From Siderastrea radians (Eukaryota; Cnidaria; Anthozoa; Scleractinia; Rhizangiidae): a DNA stretch of 64,000 bases. This document shows positions 47,801 through 59,069 of this stretch, piece by piece. Under the pieces are notes generated by a model that searched no databases, was not told the origin of the DNA, and saw nothing but the letters and a program-made list of their open reading frames with translations. A program made the translations under genes and the position numbers. The DNA is taken from the NCBI GenBank assembly GCA_964017195.1, contig OZ024887.1, positions 63,266,811 through 63,330,810 of the forward strand, given 5' to 3'. Positions within the stretch are counted from its first letter, which is position 1. The number at the start of each line of letters is the position of its first letter.

Positions 47801-50800
47801 GCGAGCAATTTTGCGCGTAATGTTACACGATGCTCCGAATAATGTTGCGAGCATGGTTCTACAAAATATTGCCTGCATTGTTGCATGCATTGTTTCGTGC
47901 GATGATGGGCGAAATGTTGAGAACAATGTTGCGTGCAATGTTACGCACGATGTTGGGCGTACTTTATGACACTTTGTGCAAGAGTCGTCCCAACGTTGAG
48001 CAAAATAAGTGGCTGTCACATCTAAGGATATACCATGCAGACAGAGATACTGAAAAAAAAAAACTGCGTTTGCTGCATTTACAATTTTTATTTATCTGCA
48101 GATTATCAGTCTCAGAAAACAAGGAAAGCGTCAGAAAAATACTACAAGACTCAGAAGTGCAGTTTATGATTGAATTCCGAATACTGGATATGGAGGAGAG
48201 GCGATACATGTTGGTAAGGAAGAGATACGCCATCGACCTGAGCCCATGCCGGAAGCGCCGCTGGAGCTCTTGGATTTACTCCTCAGTTCCGCAAGAATGG
48301 AGGTTCCCGGATTACAACCAGCACACATGCTGCGGCTGTTGGAGCGGTTGCGGTCCGGTTGCTTGGGCACAAATTTTTGGCTACTATGACAGGTAAGATG
48401 CAACCAGAAGCCTTATTCATGGGAGAATATCATCCTCGCTTTGTAAGTCTGAATCAAGTTTTTCGGCATTCTTTTTTTTCGGGGGGGGGGGATGGGTGCC
48501 TTACGAAGGCAGGCTTCCCCGAAAGTCAATTTCATTTTTAAAAAAAGCTCAGTTATGTCAAACGTATTTAGCTTACTTCTTCGCATATTTTTAAACATCC
48601 ATACCCGATTTCTATCTTCTTTAAACTTGTAAACTTACGTTTAAATGATTTTAAATGCTGTAATCCATCTTCTCTGACAGGTTTCGTACGTATCAGATAG
48701 CTTGTCTCGTCCTTGGTTCACTATTTCAAAAGAAAAAGTTACCTGTCGTTTTTGCTTTCAGCCACTGGTATGTTTAAAGGCAGGACCACCTCTTGCAGAC
48801 TACTGCAAAACTTGCATACAAAACTTAGATGCGATTTTACCCAAGGAGCGTTAGACTACAAAAGAACGATCCTAGAGAAAACTACCTCGTGCCTTTCGGC
48901 GCTGATCGTTATCTGAACGGGAACGTGGTAAAAGTAGAAGACTATCTGTAACGTGTACATATTTTAGAATGGGCAAGGATAAAACATCGTTTATAAGTAG
49001 GACTTGTGACTATCCTAGCATCATCACAGTTTGAACCCTACGTTTTATCTTAAGATAGGTCTTGCTTGACATTCCATGAGCACACAGTTTAATAAAACAA
49101 ATGTTTCATTTGCCCGCAGACTTGCCCATGCCTCGTCGAGTTTTGGGTACAGCAAACATCTTTACCGCTGTACAAGCGGTATCTCGGGCTCCTCATCTTG
49201 CGTGGCGCCATCTTGGACAACAACAACAGTGAGAAGTTATGTTGAGTACATCCGCAGCCGAGTCGACACCTTCTGTTTGTTTGGAGGAGGAGCCACCACT
49301 CACTGGTATGTACTGTATATCCTAACAGCGCTAATATCGGGGAGCGCGAATTATTCAATTTAAGTTCGCGAAGAAGGGGGGACGTCAGGAGCTCTTAATA
49401 GAGAGGGAAGGGATGGGAGCTTATCCCGAATTATGGGTTTTGAGAAAACTTAAATTATCTCAGTTTTGCAAAATCCGTTTTCACCACTAACTAAAACATA
49501 CCACAAAACACGGGTTGTGTATCAAAAAAACGATGTTGTTTATTTGCCCTAACTCAATAATAATTACAGAGGAGTTGAACTGGGGATTCATATATTTTAA
49601 GGATAGTTTCACGTCAATGCCCAAATGTAGAAAGCTGGGGATAGGTTGTAATAACTCTAGCTGGAATTGACTAGCTAAGCGTAGCACTGATTAGAACAGA
49701 ACCTGCTTCTGGTTGAGGTTCATATGACGTTGGGTTTGGCGCGTAAATTGAAACCAAGTGATTTAAAATACAGGTCCTGGCCTAAGATGAGGGCTCTATA
49801 CACCCGGGTCCGTGCGTTCCAGGGAATTTTCTTGCGCCCTTTCAATGTCTCTAGCAGTTAGTCGGCCTTCAGCCAACACTGTACGGATGCGCCCAGTACC
49901 CTACGCCCGTTTTAAAAACAGGTGTTTCATGTAATCGAGCCCTGATACAAAGTATGTGTCAGAGCTTATCGCTCTACGCGATGCTGGCGTGAAGTTTATT
50001 CAAACATCACTGCATTTTTTTAATTTGCAACTTCGTTCTACCATGCTAAGTAAACATAGGGTGCGTTCTTTTGGGACTATTCCGGAATAGGAATACTCGG
50101 AATAGACGGTATTTGTGTTCTTTTGGGAGCTATTCCGTTTCCGGAATGAACGGAATATCATTCCGTTCATTCTGCTCCCGATACCAGAATGAACAGAATG
50201 AAAGGAATACGGTTTACTCGGAATAGACAGAATACGCGTTCTTTTGGGAAATTTTTGGCGGGAAATCCGACGCGGCCGCCCGCGCGTGTGCAGACATAGT
50301 GGTTCTCATGTCACCTCCGCCATGGGTATTCCGTTTCCAGAATTGGCGTTCTTTTCGAAATTGAAATTCCGTGTATTCTGTTATTCCTAATCCGGAATAA
50401 GAATAACCAGAATAGTCCCAAAAGAATGCACCCATAAATTTGTGTCTGTATACAGGGACATGACAGACTCCAAGCTGAGGTCGTTTTACAGTGCTCGTCA
50501 AAGTGGTGGTACCATTCATGGTTACACCAGCTGGTGGTCTTCTCTTCCTGGAATCTACCGCTCCTGGATCAGAGACCGAGCCATTCAAGCCGTCAGGCAG
50601 GGTTACCCAGCTATCGTGGGATTCTGGTCTGGCTCGTCCCAGCACTATGCTGTGGCTACCAAGTATCGCTACCGGTGGGTGTTCACATAAATATCATAAT
50701 TAACAACTTAGATAAAAGGAAATCTACAGAAGCCGAAAAGGGACAATCCAAAAATATTTTGCAAATCCCAAAAAATGTTTCAAATCGTAATTTTTTTTTC

Positions 50801-52108
50801 AAAAATCACTGTCCAAGAGTTTGTCAAACCTAAAAAACTATTGCAAATCCAAAAATACTATTTTAAATCGCAATTTTTGTACAAATCATTATTGAAGAGT
50901 CTGTCAAATCTAAAAAGCTATTGCAAATCCTAAGAAACTTATTGGATCCGCAAATAACTTTTTAAAAAAATGCGAAAATAGTTTACAATCCAAGAATCGT
51001 CGTGAAATCCAGAAAATATTTTTAAAATCGGAAAATATGTTTTGTCACATGCTGCTTGCGCCAGCAGTCAGCCAGCGTTAGTTTTGTTGTTTTAGTTGTA
51101 TCATATTTTATACCCTTAGTTCAATTGTAACGTTTTTGCCCTTAGAGTCATTCTCTGTAAGACCCTGAAGAAGAAAGGCTGTGCCTTTTGAAACATTGGC
51201 AAAATATATACGGTTTCCTTACCGTTGAATCAGCATTGCTTTTTTATCGCATTTGGTTCTTTATTTTTTGCTGATTAGATCCTTTACTACAGGATCCGGT
51301 ACTTTTATTTTGTTACGGTGGTCCGTGCAAAGTTTATTGTTTCCGATAGCGGGAATTCGCAAGTTCTTTGTGCTCGACTATCCCTGAGTGGATTGGGGGA
51401 ATACTCGTAGTTTATATTTGGGTACAATGCTAACAGAAAATTACACGAGTACTTCGCTACTTTCTAACTGACATTGGTCAATGCTCCCTTTTTCTCCTTG
51501 TTTTAGTGTCCGGTGACGAAAGCATTATGGGCATGTTTGCGTCTAAATGCTTCAACAGGACAAATACTCAAATTCCGGTTGCCGCCTAGCCTGCGTAGCT
51601 GGCGGTATTGTTGGGTTTCGCGCGCACAAGCAAAAGCGGCGAAGCCGCGACAGCGAGCGGCGCAGCCGCGAGTGGCTTGGGGAGGAGAAGCTGCAGCTCC
51701 TCCGCCCCAAGCCACTCGCGGCTTCGCCGCTTGCTTGTGCGCGCTAAACCCAACAATACCGCCAGCTACGCAGGCTAGTTGCCGCCCGTGGCTCTCAAAC
51801 ATAGTGCTAAAGTGTTTACCCATTCCTAAGTTACTCCTGACTCTGTATGCTTTTTCAAGTTTCCTTAGCCCTCCCCCCCCCTCCCCCACATCCCCCTCCT
51901 CCATACAGGAGGCATCACAGAAAAATTGACTCTCTTGTTTGTTTGTAGTTACCGTAGGTACCGCAATTGTTGGTGGTTCTTTGGCTGGCACTGTGGTCCA
52001 TGGAAGTACGAATATGACCGTGAGCTGTACTATCACATGGGGTGGGGTGGCTCGAGTAACGGATGGCGCAAAGCAAAGGCTTTCTCCGCATTCGCTGCCA
52101 GGAAATAA
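44812..52108 (+). CDS. Secreted papain-fold cysteine peptidase-like protein
   Basis: Seven coding exons: 44812-45009, 45757-46008, 46561-46973, 48102-48392, 49120-49305, 50456-50674, 51949-52108. The frame joins throughout and gives 572 residues. A signal peptide (MGCIRALLIAILVAMTIEVT) starts it. The N-terminal ~330 residues are unrecognised. The C-terminal third looks like a C10/C39-type peptidase: CCGCWSGCGPVAWAQIFGYY with candidate nucleophile Cys ~371, GYPAIVGFWSGSSQHYAVAT with candidate His ~510, and YHMGWGGSSNGWRKA, the GWGG..GW strand typical of streptopain-like folds. Cysteine-rich segments suggest disulphides. The start is the ATG directly before the signal peptide. Catalytic activity is inferred from motifs only; family placement below the papain-like fold is uncertain. 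Confidence 0.8.
46292..46345 (+). repeat. G-rich tract, possible G-quadruplex
   Basis: Repeated GGGGA/GGGGGA blocks, at least eight runs of four or more G, in the second intron of the peptidase-like gene. It could fold as a G-quadruplex. Confidence 0.7.
47460..47985 (+). repeat. Degenerate minisatellite built on ATGTTGCGAGCA
   Basis: Variants of AATGTTGCGAGCAATGTTAC and GCGTAATGTTACAC repeat roughly every 20-25 bp through the third intron of the peptidase-like gene. Open frames across it (for example 47830-48060) are low-complexity shadows, not genes. Confidence 0.8.
50059..50433. mobile_element. MITE just upstream of a peptidase exon
   Basis: Termini GGGTGCGTTCTTTTGGGACT and the complement of AGTCCCAAAAGAATGCACCC. 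The interior has many GGAATA / TATTCC repeats and several CGTTCTTTTGGG copies. It ends 22 bp before the exon that starts at 50456. No clear target duplication. Confidence 0.85.
50755..51030 (+). repeat. ~82-bp tandem repeat
   Basis: Units begin TTGCAAATCC near 50760, 50841 and 50923, with shared AAATCG.AATTTTT and GAGT.TGTCAAA segments. AT-rich, in the last intron of the peptidase-like gene. Confidence 0.6.
51587..51777. mobile_element. 191-bp foldback MITE with 9-bp target duplication
   Basis: Long near-perfect arms start TAGCCTGCGTAGCTGGCGGT and end ACCGCCAGCTACGCAGGCTA, with a GC-rich core of GCGGCGAAGCCGCGA motifs. The flanks are GTTGCCGCC at 51578-51586 and 51778-51786, an exact 9-bp duplication. 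It is in the last peptidase intron, 171 bp before the final exon. Confidence 0.92.
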
Positions 52109-52319
52109 GTGCCACGAGTGACCTGAGTGGCCTGGCCTTCTATATTTGGCCTCCGCCTGAGAGTTTGGCAAACAATGCAGCTGTATAATGAAATACACTA
52201 GTCTTGATTTCTACAGTTTACTCTTATTAGTGTTTATTACTTTGGAAACAGAAAACTGCAACTCACAGTTGATGTAATCCGACAAGTATCTTCTCAGTAT
52301 TTGAGGAATTGTTATCACT

Positions 52320-52640
52320 TGTATAAATGCACACTATGTGAGAGAAAAATGAAACAGCTTGTAATACCATAATCGACATAATAATCAAGGAATTTTTTCT
52401 TTAAAAATTAGGCCATCTATTTGTATTCCAGGCGTGTTATCATTTACAAATATGTGTACTATCGAGAAAAAATAAAATGACTTGTAATAACCGATCATCG
52501 ACTTTATAACTAGGTATTTTTCCAAGAAATTAGGGCCATTTATTTGTATTCGAGGCTTGTCACCACTTGCACTATCGAGAAAAATAAAACAGGTTGTATT
52601 ACCACTAGACTTTATTATTAAAAACAGGGCAGTTTGTTGT
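52320..52640 (+). repeat. Three ~110-120 bp direct repeats downstream of the peptidase gene
   Basis: Each unit contains ACTAT..GAGAAAAAT.AAA with C.TGTA.TACC, at about 52337, 52458 and 52567. The last two carry AATAAA and are possible polyadenylation signals. Each is linked to ATTTGTATTC.AGGC.TGT. Confidence 0.65.
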
Positions 52641-53073
52641 ACCATCATGCTTTGCTTTTGTCTCAGGATTTATTTATTTATTTATTTTTTCCATCACATT
52701 TTCTGAGAAGATCCCCTCAGTTCAATAATCTGATTTAAAATAGCAGATGGGTTTTATTACTAAATCTATCATTAACACGGGTTAACTATAACTAGAGTAT
52801 ATACTCTACGTATTACACTTGATTTGCACAATTTAATTAGTTTGATTCTTTGGCGAAGTCTATTTCTTCATAAACATCACGGAAAAGAACTCTGCACGAT
52901 CACATTTGTAATGAAGATAACCAAAACACATGTACAGTCGCCGTTAGTTACGGTAATGTACCCTGGTCCCAGAGGTTTTTCTTTCTTCTTCTCAAACGAA
53001 ATCGACAGCGGCGACAACGAACTCGGAACTCGGGATTCCAGTTTCGAGTTTTTGTTGTTTGTTTTTTGAGATA

Positions 53074-53983
53074 TTCAGTGCTACATTCATTTCCGTCCGA
53101 GCTTCTTCGCTTATTACACAGGTTGTTTTGCGTAGTCCGATCAAATTCTGAACAATCTACGGCCTGAAGTTGAGTTGAAGCAAAACTCTTTTATGAACAA
53201 CGCATTCCCGGACAATCCTTAGTGGCAAAACTGTTGTACTCCTCGATTAGTCAACAAACTTTCCTATTAGAAAAAGAAAAAATGTGGCAAACATTTTGAC
53301 CACTACAAGCGCAGACGTATTTCCGGCTGTCTTTTCTCTCATTTCCCCCCTGGCCTGCAGCTGTTAGTCTTCAATCTGCATTTTACCCCTAGCCTGCATT
53401 TTACCCTTAGTCTGCAGTCTGTATTTTACCCTCAGTCTGCATTTTACCCTTTGGTCCGCAGTCTGCAGTCCGCAGTCCGTAGTCTCCTCTTACATTGCCC
53501 GCTTTAATAAGTGTAGTGTCATGTCAGGGTGTCTTGGAAACGGTAAAACCTGGTAAAACACGGCGTAAGTTACCTTTTTCTTTTGCGCTATCAAAACAGT
53601 TCACAAATCGATTAATGGTTTGCAACTTGACTCCAAAGACTGGAACAACAATGGCGAGGCGTTTATGTTGCGTGACAAGTGAACAAAAGGAACTCCGAAG
53701 CAGTATGGCGGCCATGACGTAACGGGAAAAGCATTGTCGCGTGATATTAAATCAGGTTCGACGGGCGGGTAACATACTTTGCATAAAATTCACAGCCACA
53801 GTATTCTGAAACGATTCGAATATTATTCTGCTTGGAGCAATCAAGGGCAGGTAAGATCTGTATGTATTTTCTGTCTTGTATTTGAAAGTACTTCAAATGA
53901 TTCCTTTGGACCACTGGCTCAAATTGTTTATTCGCACGAAGAAGCGACCGAATTTACATTTTTTTTTCATGAGTGCTGTTTGT
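53074..53983 (+). repeat. 910-bp segmental duplication, copy 1
   Basis: Recurs at 55071-55980, 1997 bp away, with no differences that I saw. It contains a run of CTGCATTTTACCC and GTCTGCAGTCCGCAGTCC motifs (53380-53490). Inverse copies of that motif run (GGACTACGGACTACGGACT) lie at 54259-54289. An inverted-repeat element therefore probably spans about 53380-54310, and only its left part was duplicated. Confidence 0.93.
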
Positions 53984-54597
53984 TTGTCTGTTCAGTGTTT
54001 GATAAATCGATCCCACCGCCTATTTACGCTTATGTTCACTTTTTTAGCCTTTTTCACCCTGCGTCAGCCGAAAAATCATGACGGAGTCAAAACAAAACAC
54101 TTAAAACTCATATCTTCAAATCAAGAGCTTTAGGCGCATTTGATAAGTTTTTAAAAAGCTCTATCACAGCTATTAAATGTAAGATCGGGTGAGGTGAATG
54201 AAATGAACTTGACATTCATAGTTCGTCAGGCGTCCCGTGTAAAATTAGACAGTGGACTGCGGACTACGGACTACGGACTACGGACTGTGTGTAAAACGGG
54301 GCCTGGGTAGCTCAAATAAAATAATTTGTTAAATTTCTGGCGAGGTGTAAAAACCGGGATTGTGTTTGATCTGAGGAAACAAGAACTTCCAAGCATGAAA
54401 TCTGCTGTAGTTGTCGTTACGTGACTAAATCTAACTACTGTAACCCCGTATCGAAATGTCGGCATCTCACCAATAAAACCGTTTTTTGCAAAAAAAAATG
54501 TTTTGTGCAGGATATGGCGGCAAAATTTCCTTTGTCAATGCAAATTTACAGATCAAAAGAAGCCCGGTGAGTAAACTGATAAAAGAGATTTTATCAG

Positions 54598-54682
54598 TTC
54601 ACTCACCAACGGGAATCGAATTCATGACCTCCCGTACATCGGTCTGGCGCTCTAACCACTGAGCTACTGGGAGCTTCTGACG
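54598..54682 (-). repeat. tRNA-like SINE head, minus strand
   Basis: Read on the minus strand: CCCAGTAGCTCAGTGGTTAG (A box), then GGAGGTCATGAATTCGATTC (B box). A good tRNA-like head, but the acceptor stem is not clean, so SINE origin is preferred over a tRNA gene. Just downstream on the minus strand is the palindrome ACTGATAAAATCTC...GAGATTTTATCAGT. Confidence 0.55.
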
Positions 54683-54944
54683 ATCTAGGAGTCGTGAGGG
54701 GTAGGGGGTGAGGGATGGCGGCTGAGGATGAGGGGTGGGGTAGGGAGTGAGGCGTGCGGGTGAGGGGTGAGAAGAAAGTTCAAAGTTCGTTACTTGGCAT
54801 GGCAGCGTCATCGTTATCTGTTTTTGCTCCTGACAGGAGAGCTCTGGAACTTTTCACGGCTTTTGCTTGATTTTTTTTTCCATTTCTGGTTCTGGTTCTT
54901 GTGTCACATTACAGGATTCAGTACTCGGACCATCCTGCCCTATA

Positions 54945-55070
54945 AGCGTTTTTTTTTTTTCAGTTTGCCCCCCTCGGGGCAAAAAAGCCGTTCAACTACC
55001 CCACCAATTAGTAATGAAATACTTTTCCTCAAAGACAAATTTCGTCTTCAATCAAACACTGTTCACGTTT
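54945..55070 (+). mobile_element. Left fragment of a TTA-type MITE relative
   Basis: CGGGGCAAAAAAGCCGTTCA and CCACCAATTAGTA.TGAA match 1442-1500 of the intact element at 1357-1826. The match ends at 55070, where the duplicated 910-bp block begins. Confidence 0.75.
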
Positions 55071-55980
55071 TTCAGTGCTACATTCATTTCCGTCCGAGCT
55101 TCTTCGCTTATTACACAGGTTGTTTTGCGTAGTCCGATCAAATTCTGAACAATCTACGGCCTGAAGTTGAGTTGAAGCAAAACTCTTTTATGAACAACGC
55201 ATTCCCGGACAATCCTTAGTGGCAAAACTGTTGTACTCCTCGATTAGTCAACAAACTTTCCTATTAGAAAAAGAAAAAATGTGGCAAACATTTTGACCAC
55301 TACAAGCGCAGACGTATTTCCGGCTGTCTTTTCTCTCATTTCCCCCCTGGCCTGCAGCTGTTAGTCTTCAATCTGCATTTTACCCCTAGCCTGCATTTTA
55401 CCCTTAGTCTGCAGTCTGTATTTTACCCTCAGTCTGCATTTTACCCTTTGGTCCGCAGTCTGCAGTCCGCAGTCCGTAGTCTCCTCTTACATTGCCCGCT
55501 TTAATAAGTGTAGTGTCATGTCAGGGTGTCTTGGAAACGGTAAAACCTGGTAAAACACGGCGTAAGTTACCTTTTTCTTTTGCGCTATCAAAACAGTTCA
55601 CAAATCGATTAATGGTTTGCAACTTGACTCCAAAGACTGGAACAACAATGGCGAGGCGTTTATGTTGCGTGACAAGTGAACAAAAGGAACTCCGAAGCAG
55701 TATGGCGGCCATGACGTAACGGGAAAAGCATTGTCGCGTGATATTAAATCAGGTTCGACGGGCGGGTAACATACTTTGCATAAAATTCACAGCCACAGTA
55801 TTCTGAAACGATTCGAATATTATTCTGCTTGGAGCAATCAAGGGCAGGTAAGATCTGTATGTATTTTCTGTCTTGTATTTGAAAGTACTTCAAATGATTC
55901 CTTTGGACCACTGGCTCAAATTGTTTATTCGCACGAAGAAGCGACCGAATTTACATTTTTTTTTCATGAGTGCTGTTTGT
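55071..55980 (+). repeat. 910-bp segmental duplication, copy 2
   Basis: The second copy of 53074-53983. It is inserted within a MITE copy whose pieces flank it (54945-55070 and 56018-56275). At its right edge is a short filler, GTCGTGAGGGGTAGGGGGTG (55989), which also occurs at 54693. Confidence 0.93.
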
Positions 55981-56017
55981 CGTGAGGAGTCGTGAGGGGT
56001 AGGGGGTGAGAGAGAGA

Positions 56018-56275
56018 GATATGCCGTAATGACACCTTCAAACGTCTTTTAAAGACCCTTTTGAGAGTGTTATTCACTAACAAAGGCGAAATTCTAGCTT
56101 GGAAATCCGTCACACCCTGCAAAAACCGAAAAAACTCACGGGCATATTACGCTAAGACAAGAGATAAATCTGGTTAAAATTCCGCACCCTGTTAAGGCAA
56201 CGTTCAAATTCCCCCCTCCCCGGGCACGATGCGCAGTCAAATGTCCGGGGGGCACGTTAAAGCTTCAATTTGACC
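56018..56275 (+). mobile_element. Right fragment of a TTA-type MITE relative
   Basis: GAGAGATATGCCGTAA.GACA through CCCTCCCCGGGCACGATGC matches 1544-1762 of the element at 1357-1826. It ends in a diverged terminus near 56275. Confidence 0.8.
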
Positions 56276-57049
56276 GGTACATAAATGGGACCAATGGACA
56301 CTGCTGTTGATCCTGCCAGCTGGTCTGCGGTCTCTTTGTTCCAGATACCCGAATGACCTTGGAATGTATTTTGTGTGGAAATTGACTTTGATGTTGGTAA
56401 TAATTTTTGACCAAGACTCTTGCATGGTCACACCTCTTTCTCGTGAGCATAAGTGAATGAGTAATTGGTAGGTAAGACTACACTGTCTTCCTTTGTGCTG
56501 TTCCTCTGCCATCTACAGCAGGCCGTCTTCATGAAGTGAAGGTTCAGTCCTGAAAGAGTTGGTTCTCTCTTGCTTTGCCGCACACCATTCAAATTGTTTT
56601 ATGTTGTCTCAATAAATCTGAGCTCGGACGTACCGACAAAGTGGTAGGAAACGTACTGTAAAGCCCTGTGCAACAAGGGAGCGTTCGAAAGTTATAATCT
56701 GATCTGTCTTTTGACTGTTTATATGTTTGGTTTTGTCTGGTCAAGATTTCGAAAAACAAGTGCCCGAGTAAATATGTGCATCCACTACTTTGCCCAGTAT
56801 TTCAACCAAGGCATGTGGAAAAAACAAACAACCTAGCATTGCTCCCCACTTGTTCAACTCATTGCGTGTAAAAATGGATTTCAGTTACACTCTTTTTTCA
56901 TAAGAACCTTTTTTATAACAACGTCGAGGCTGGGGTTGGCCAAGAACATGCTAAGAACATACCCAGGCTGAGATTTCGTTAAGAACGCCTTTACCTTGTC
57001 TTCATATCTATAGAGTAAACTATGTGAGAATAAAAAAGTGTAATAATTT

Positions 57050-57051
<2 letters not shown>

Positions 57052-57118
<67 letters not shown>

Positions 57119-57120
57119 TG
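57052..57120. repeat. (TG)n microsatellite
   Basis: A near-uninterrupted TG dinucleotide run of about 69 bp, ~90 bp upstream of the oxidoreductase coding exon. Probably in its 5' UTR intron. Confidence 0.97.
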
Positions 57121-57212
57121 TCCACAAAACAAACTCTGGCACCCCCTCCGTCGCGAGTGAACTATCGGAAAGCAAACTATTTATTTTGCTTTCTTGTCTT
57201 TTTTCAGGCACA

Positions 57213-58826
57213 ATGAGCCAAGAATTTCCTGTCGGGTTTGTTGTATTTGGCTTGGGCCGTGCTGGTTACATCCATGCCAGTAATATCATTAGAAACCCCC
57301 AAGCAAGGCTGAAATATATTGTAGATATCGACGAAGGAAAAGCCAAGGAGTTTGTCACATCAAATTACCTGGACACCAAAGTTGTCATGCCATCTGACTT
57401 GGAGACTGTGTTGCGTGACCCAAATGTCAATGCTGCAGTGATTACTGCTCCAACCCATCTCCATGAAGAATTGGTCGTGAACTGCTTAAAGGCGGGAAAA
57501 GCTGTGTTCTGTGAAAAACCAATTGCTCCCACTGTGGAGGCTATAGGTGAGTGTTGAATTCTAACGATAAATTATCAAGGAATCCTCATAGGAAATAGGG
57601 TGAGATGGCGGGGTAAAGGAACCTGGGAACGAAGTTTCACGGGTGGTGCTAAACAGGCCGAATGGCTGGGAACATCCAACAAAAGGGCGTAACCACAACC
57701 GCAGGACAAAAGCGTATTACGTAACAAAAAAAGTGCCCCTTATAGCGTAAACAACAGTAACGCAAGCATAAGCATGAACATAGAAGGAACGAACATGTTT
57801 CCTGTCATTCTTCGTATCTGTCATTCACTAGCTAGGAATTACTGGGACATCAGCTAATAAAGGGAAAAGGATTTTTTTTTTTCATTTTTATTCTTGCGTT
57901 TGTGCTTCCGCTTAAATTGATGCTTTATTCCCGCGTCGAGCCCGTTTTCATCGTCAACATAAGGGTAGTTATGTTTGTGCTTGTGTTGCCACTGAAAATC
58001 AGGTTTAAAACAGCAGCAAGTCTTGGGATGAGATGCTGAAAGGCTTCCTAGTCCTGCCTGTTGCCTGTCTCCCTCATCTCCTACTATTTATTTGATTGAT
58101 GAAACGTGACGATTCTATTCTTGGGGCTTTTGTTCATTAACAGAGCGTTGTTACAAGGATGCCGAAAGCCATAATATTCCATTACTTTGCGCCTTCAACC
58201 GACGATTCGAACCAACAATTTGCTCTATAGCCGACAGGGTAAAAAACGGCGACATTGGTAAAGTTCAAATCATCAAGACCACAAGCCGTGACTCCCCCCT
58301 GCCAAGCATTGATTTCCTTGAGATTTCTGGGGGGATTTTCCACGACTGCTGTGTGCATGATGTAGATGTAATATGTTGGATTCTGGGAGAGTCCCCCCAT
58401 ACAGTGTTTTGTCTGGCCCACGCCTTCCATTCAGAAATAGGGGCACTCAATGATGTGGATACAGTAGGAGTGGTAATGAAGTTCCCTAGTGGTATTATTG
58501 GCCAGATAGATCTTTCACGCCATGCCGTATATGGTTACGACCAACGCATCGAGGTGTTTGGAGCGGGTGGTATGATAACAAGTGAAAATGTCCCGTCCCT
58601 CTCCTCTCAGCTTTTCACTACTAGTGGAAGTTCGCAGCCTCCTCTGAAGCATTCATTTCCTCAGAGATACGCAGAAGGCTATATTTCAGAGCTGAATCAT
58701 TTTATTAATGCGATCAAAAGAAAGGAAAATTTACGCATCACCAAAGATGATGTACTTCGATCGTGGCATGTGGTTGATGCCATCGAGAAGTCATTCCGTA
58801 GTGGAAAGCCAGTCACTTTAAAGTAG
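57213..58826 (+). CDS. GFO/IDH/MocA oxidoreductase, inositol 2-dehydrogenase-like
   Basis: Two coding exons, 57213-57546 and 58144-58826, join at phase 1 to a 338-residue protein, a normal length for the family. The N-terminal Rossmann fold has VVFGLGRAGYIHA (GxGxxG, residues 13-18) and an acidic VDID at the end of beta-2. CEKPIAPT supplies the conserved EKP Lys (~102). The second exon carries FHDCCVHDVDVICW, matching the Asp and His (~179 and ~183) of inositol dehydrogenases, and a C-terminal GYISELNHFINAI. The expected reaction is NAD(P)-dependent oxidation of a cyclitol or sugar in the cytosol; the exact substrate cannot be read. The start is the first ATG after an acceptor TTTTTTCAG (57199-57207), so a 5' non-coding exon is likely. 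Confidence 0.92.
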
Positions 58827-59069
58827 TACGTCTCCAGCGTCAGGCGAGCAGACGTTTGAACGCAGGCTATACCGGATCTGGTCTGGATGGTAGTGGGTTT
58901 TGTAAGAAACTAGGATATTTTATTTTCGAGGCTTTTCAGAAAAGAAAACAAAGTTCTGGATTGTAATTAAATTGTTGTTAATTATTTTATAAATCATTGT
59001 TGTATAATTTACTCCTATCATTCTTTTCCTTTTTCTTTATGCAATACCATCGATGTATATGGGAATGCA

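Noticed and set aside
47622..48060. Long open frames with repeated MLR/ACNVA residues
   Set aside because: Products of the ATGTTGCG minisatellite; no conservation is expected.
48680..48916. Possible extra peptidase exon after CTCTGACAG
   Set aside because: Exons 48102-48392 and 49120-49305 already join in phase with good sites, and the stretch shows no matching continuation.
51513..51929. Open frames across 51.5-51.9 kb on both strands
   Set aside because: Mostly translate the GC-rich foldback MITE at 51587-51777.
54598..54682. Functional tRNA gene on the minus strand
   Set aside because: A and B boxes are present, but the 5' and 3' acceptor-stem halves do not pair, so a SINE head is more likely.
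56237..56512. 91-residue minus-strand open frame, possibly a retroelement remnant
   Set aside because: The reading is weakly protein-like, but no RT, RNase H or integrase motif could be placed and part lies in MITE sequence.
56881..57211. Minus-strand open frames rich in Thr-His
   Set aside because: They simply translate the (TG)n microsatellite.
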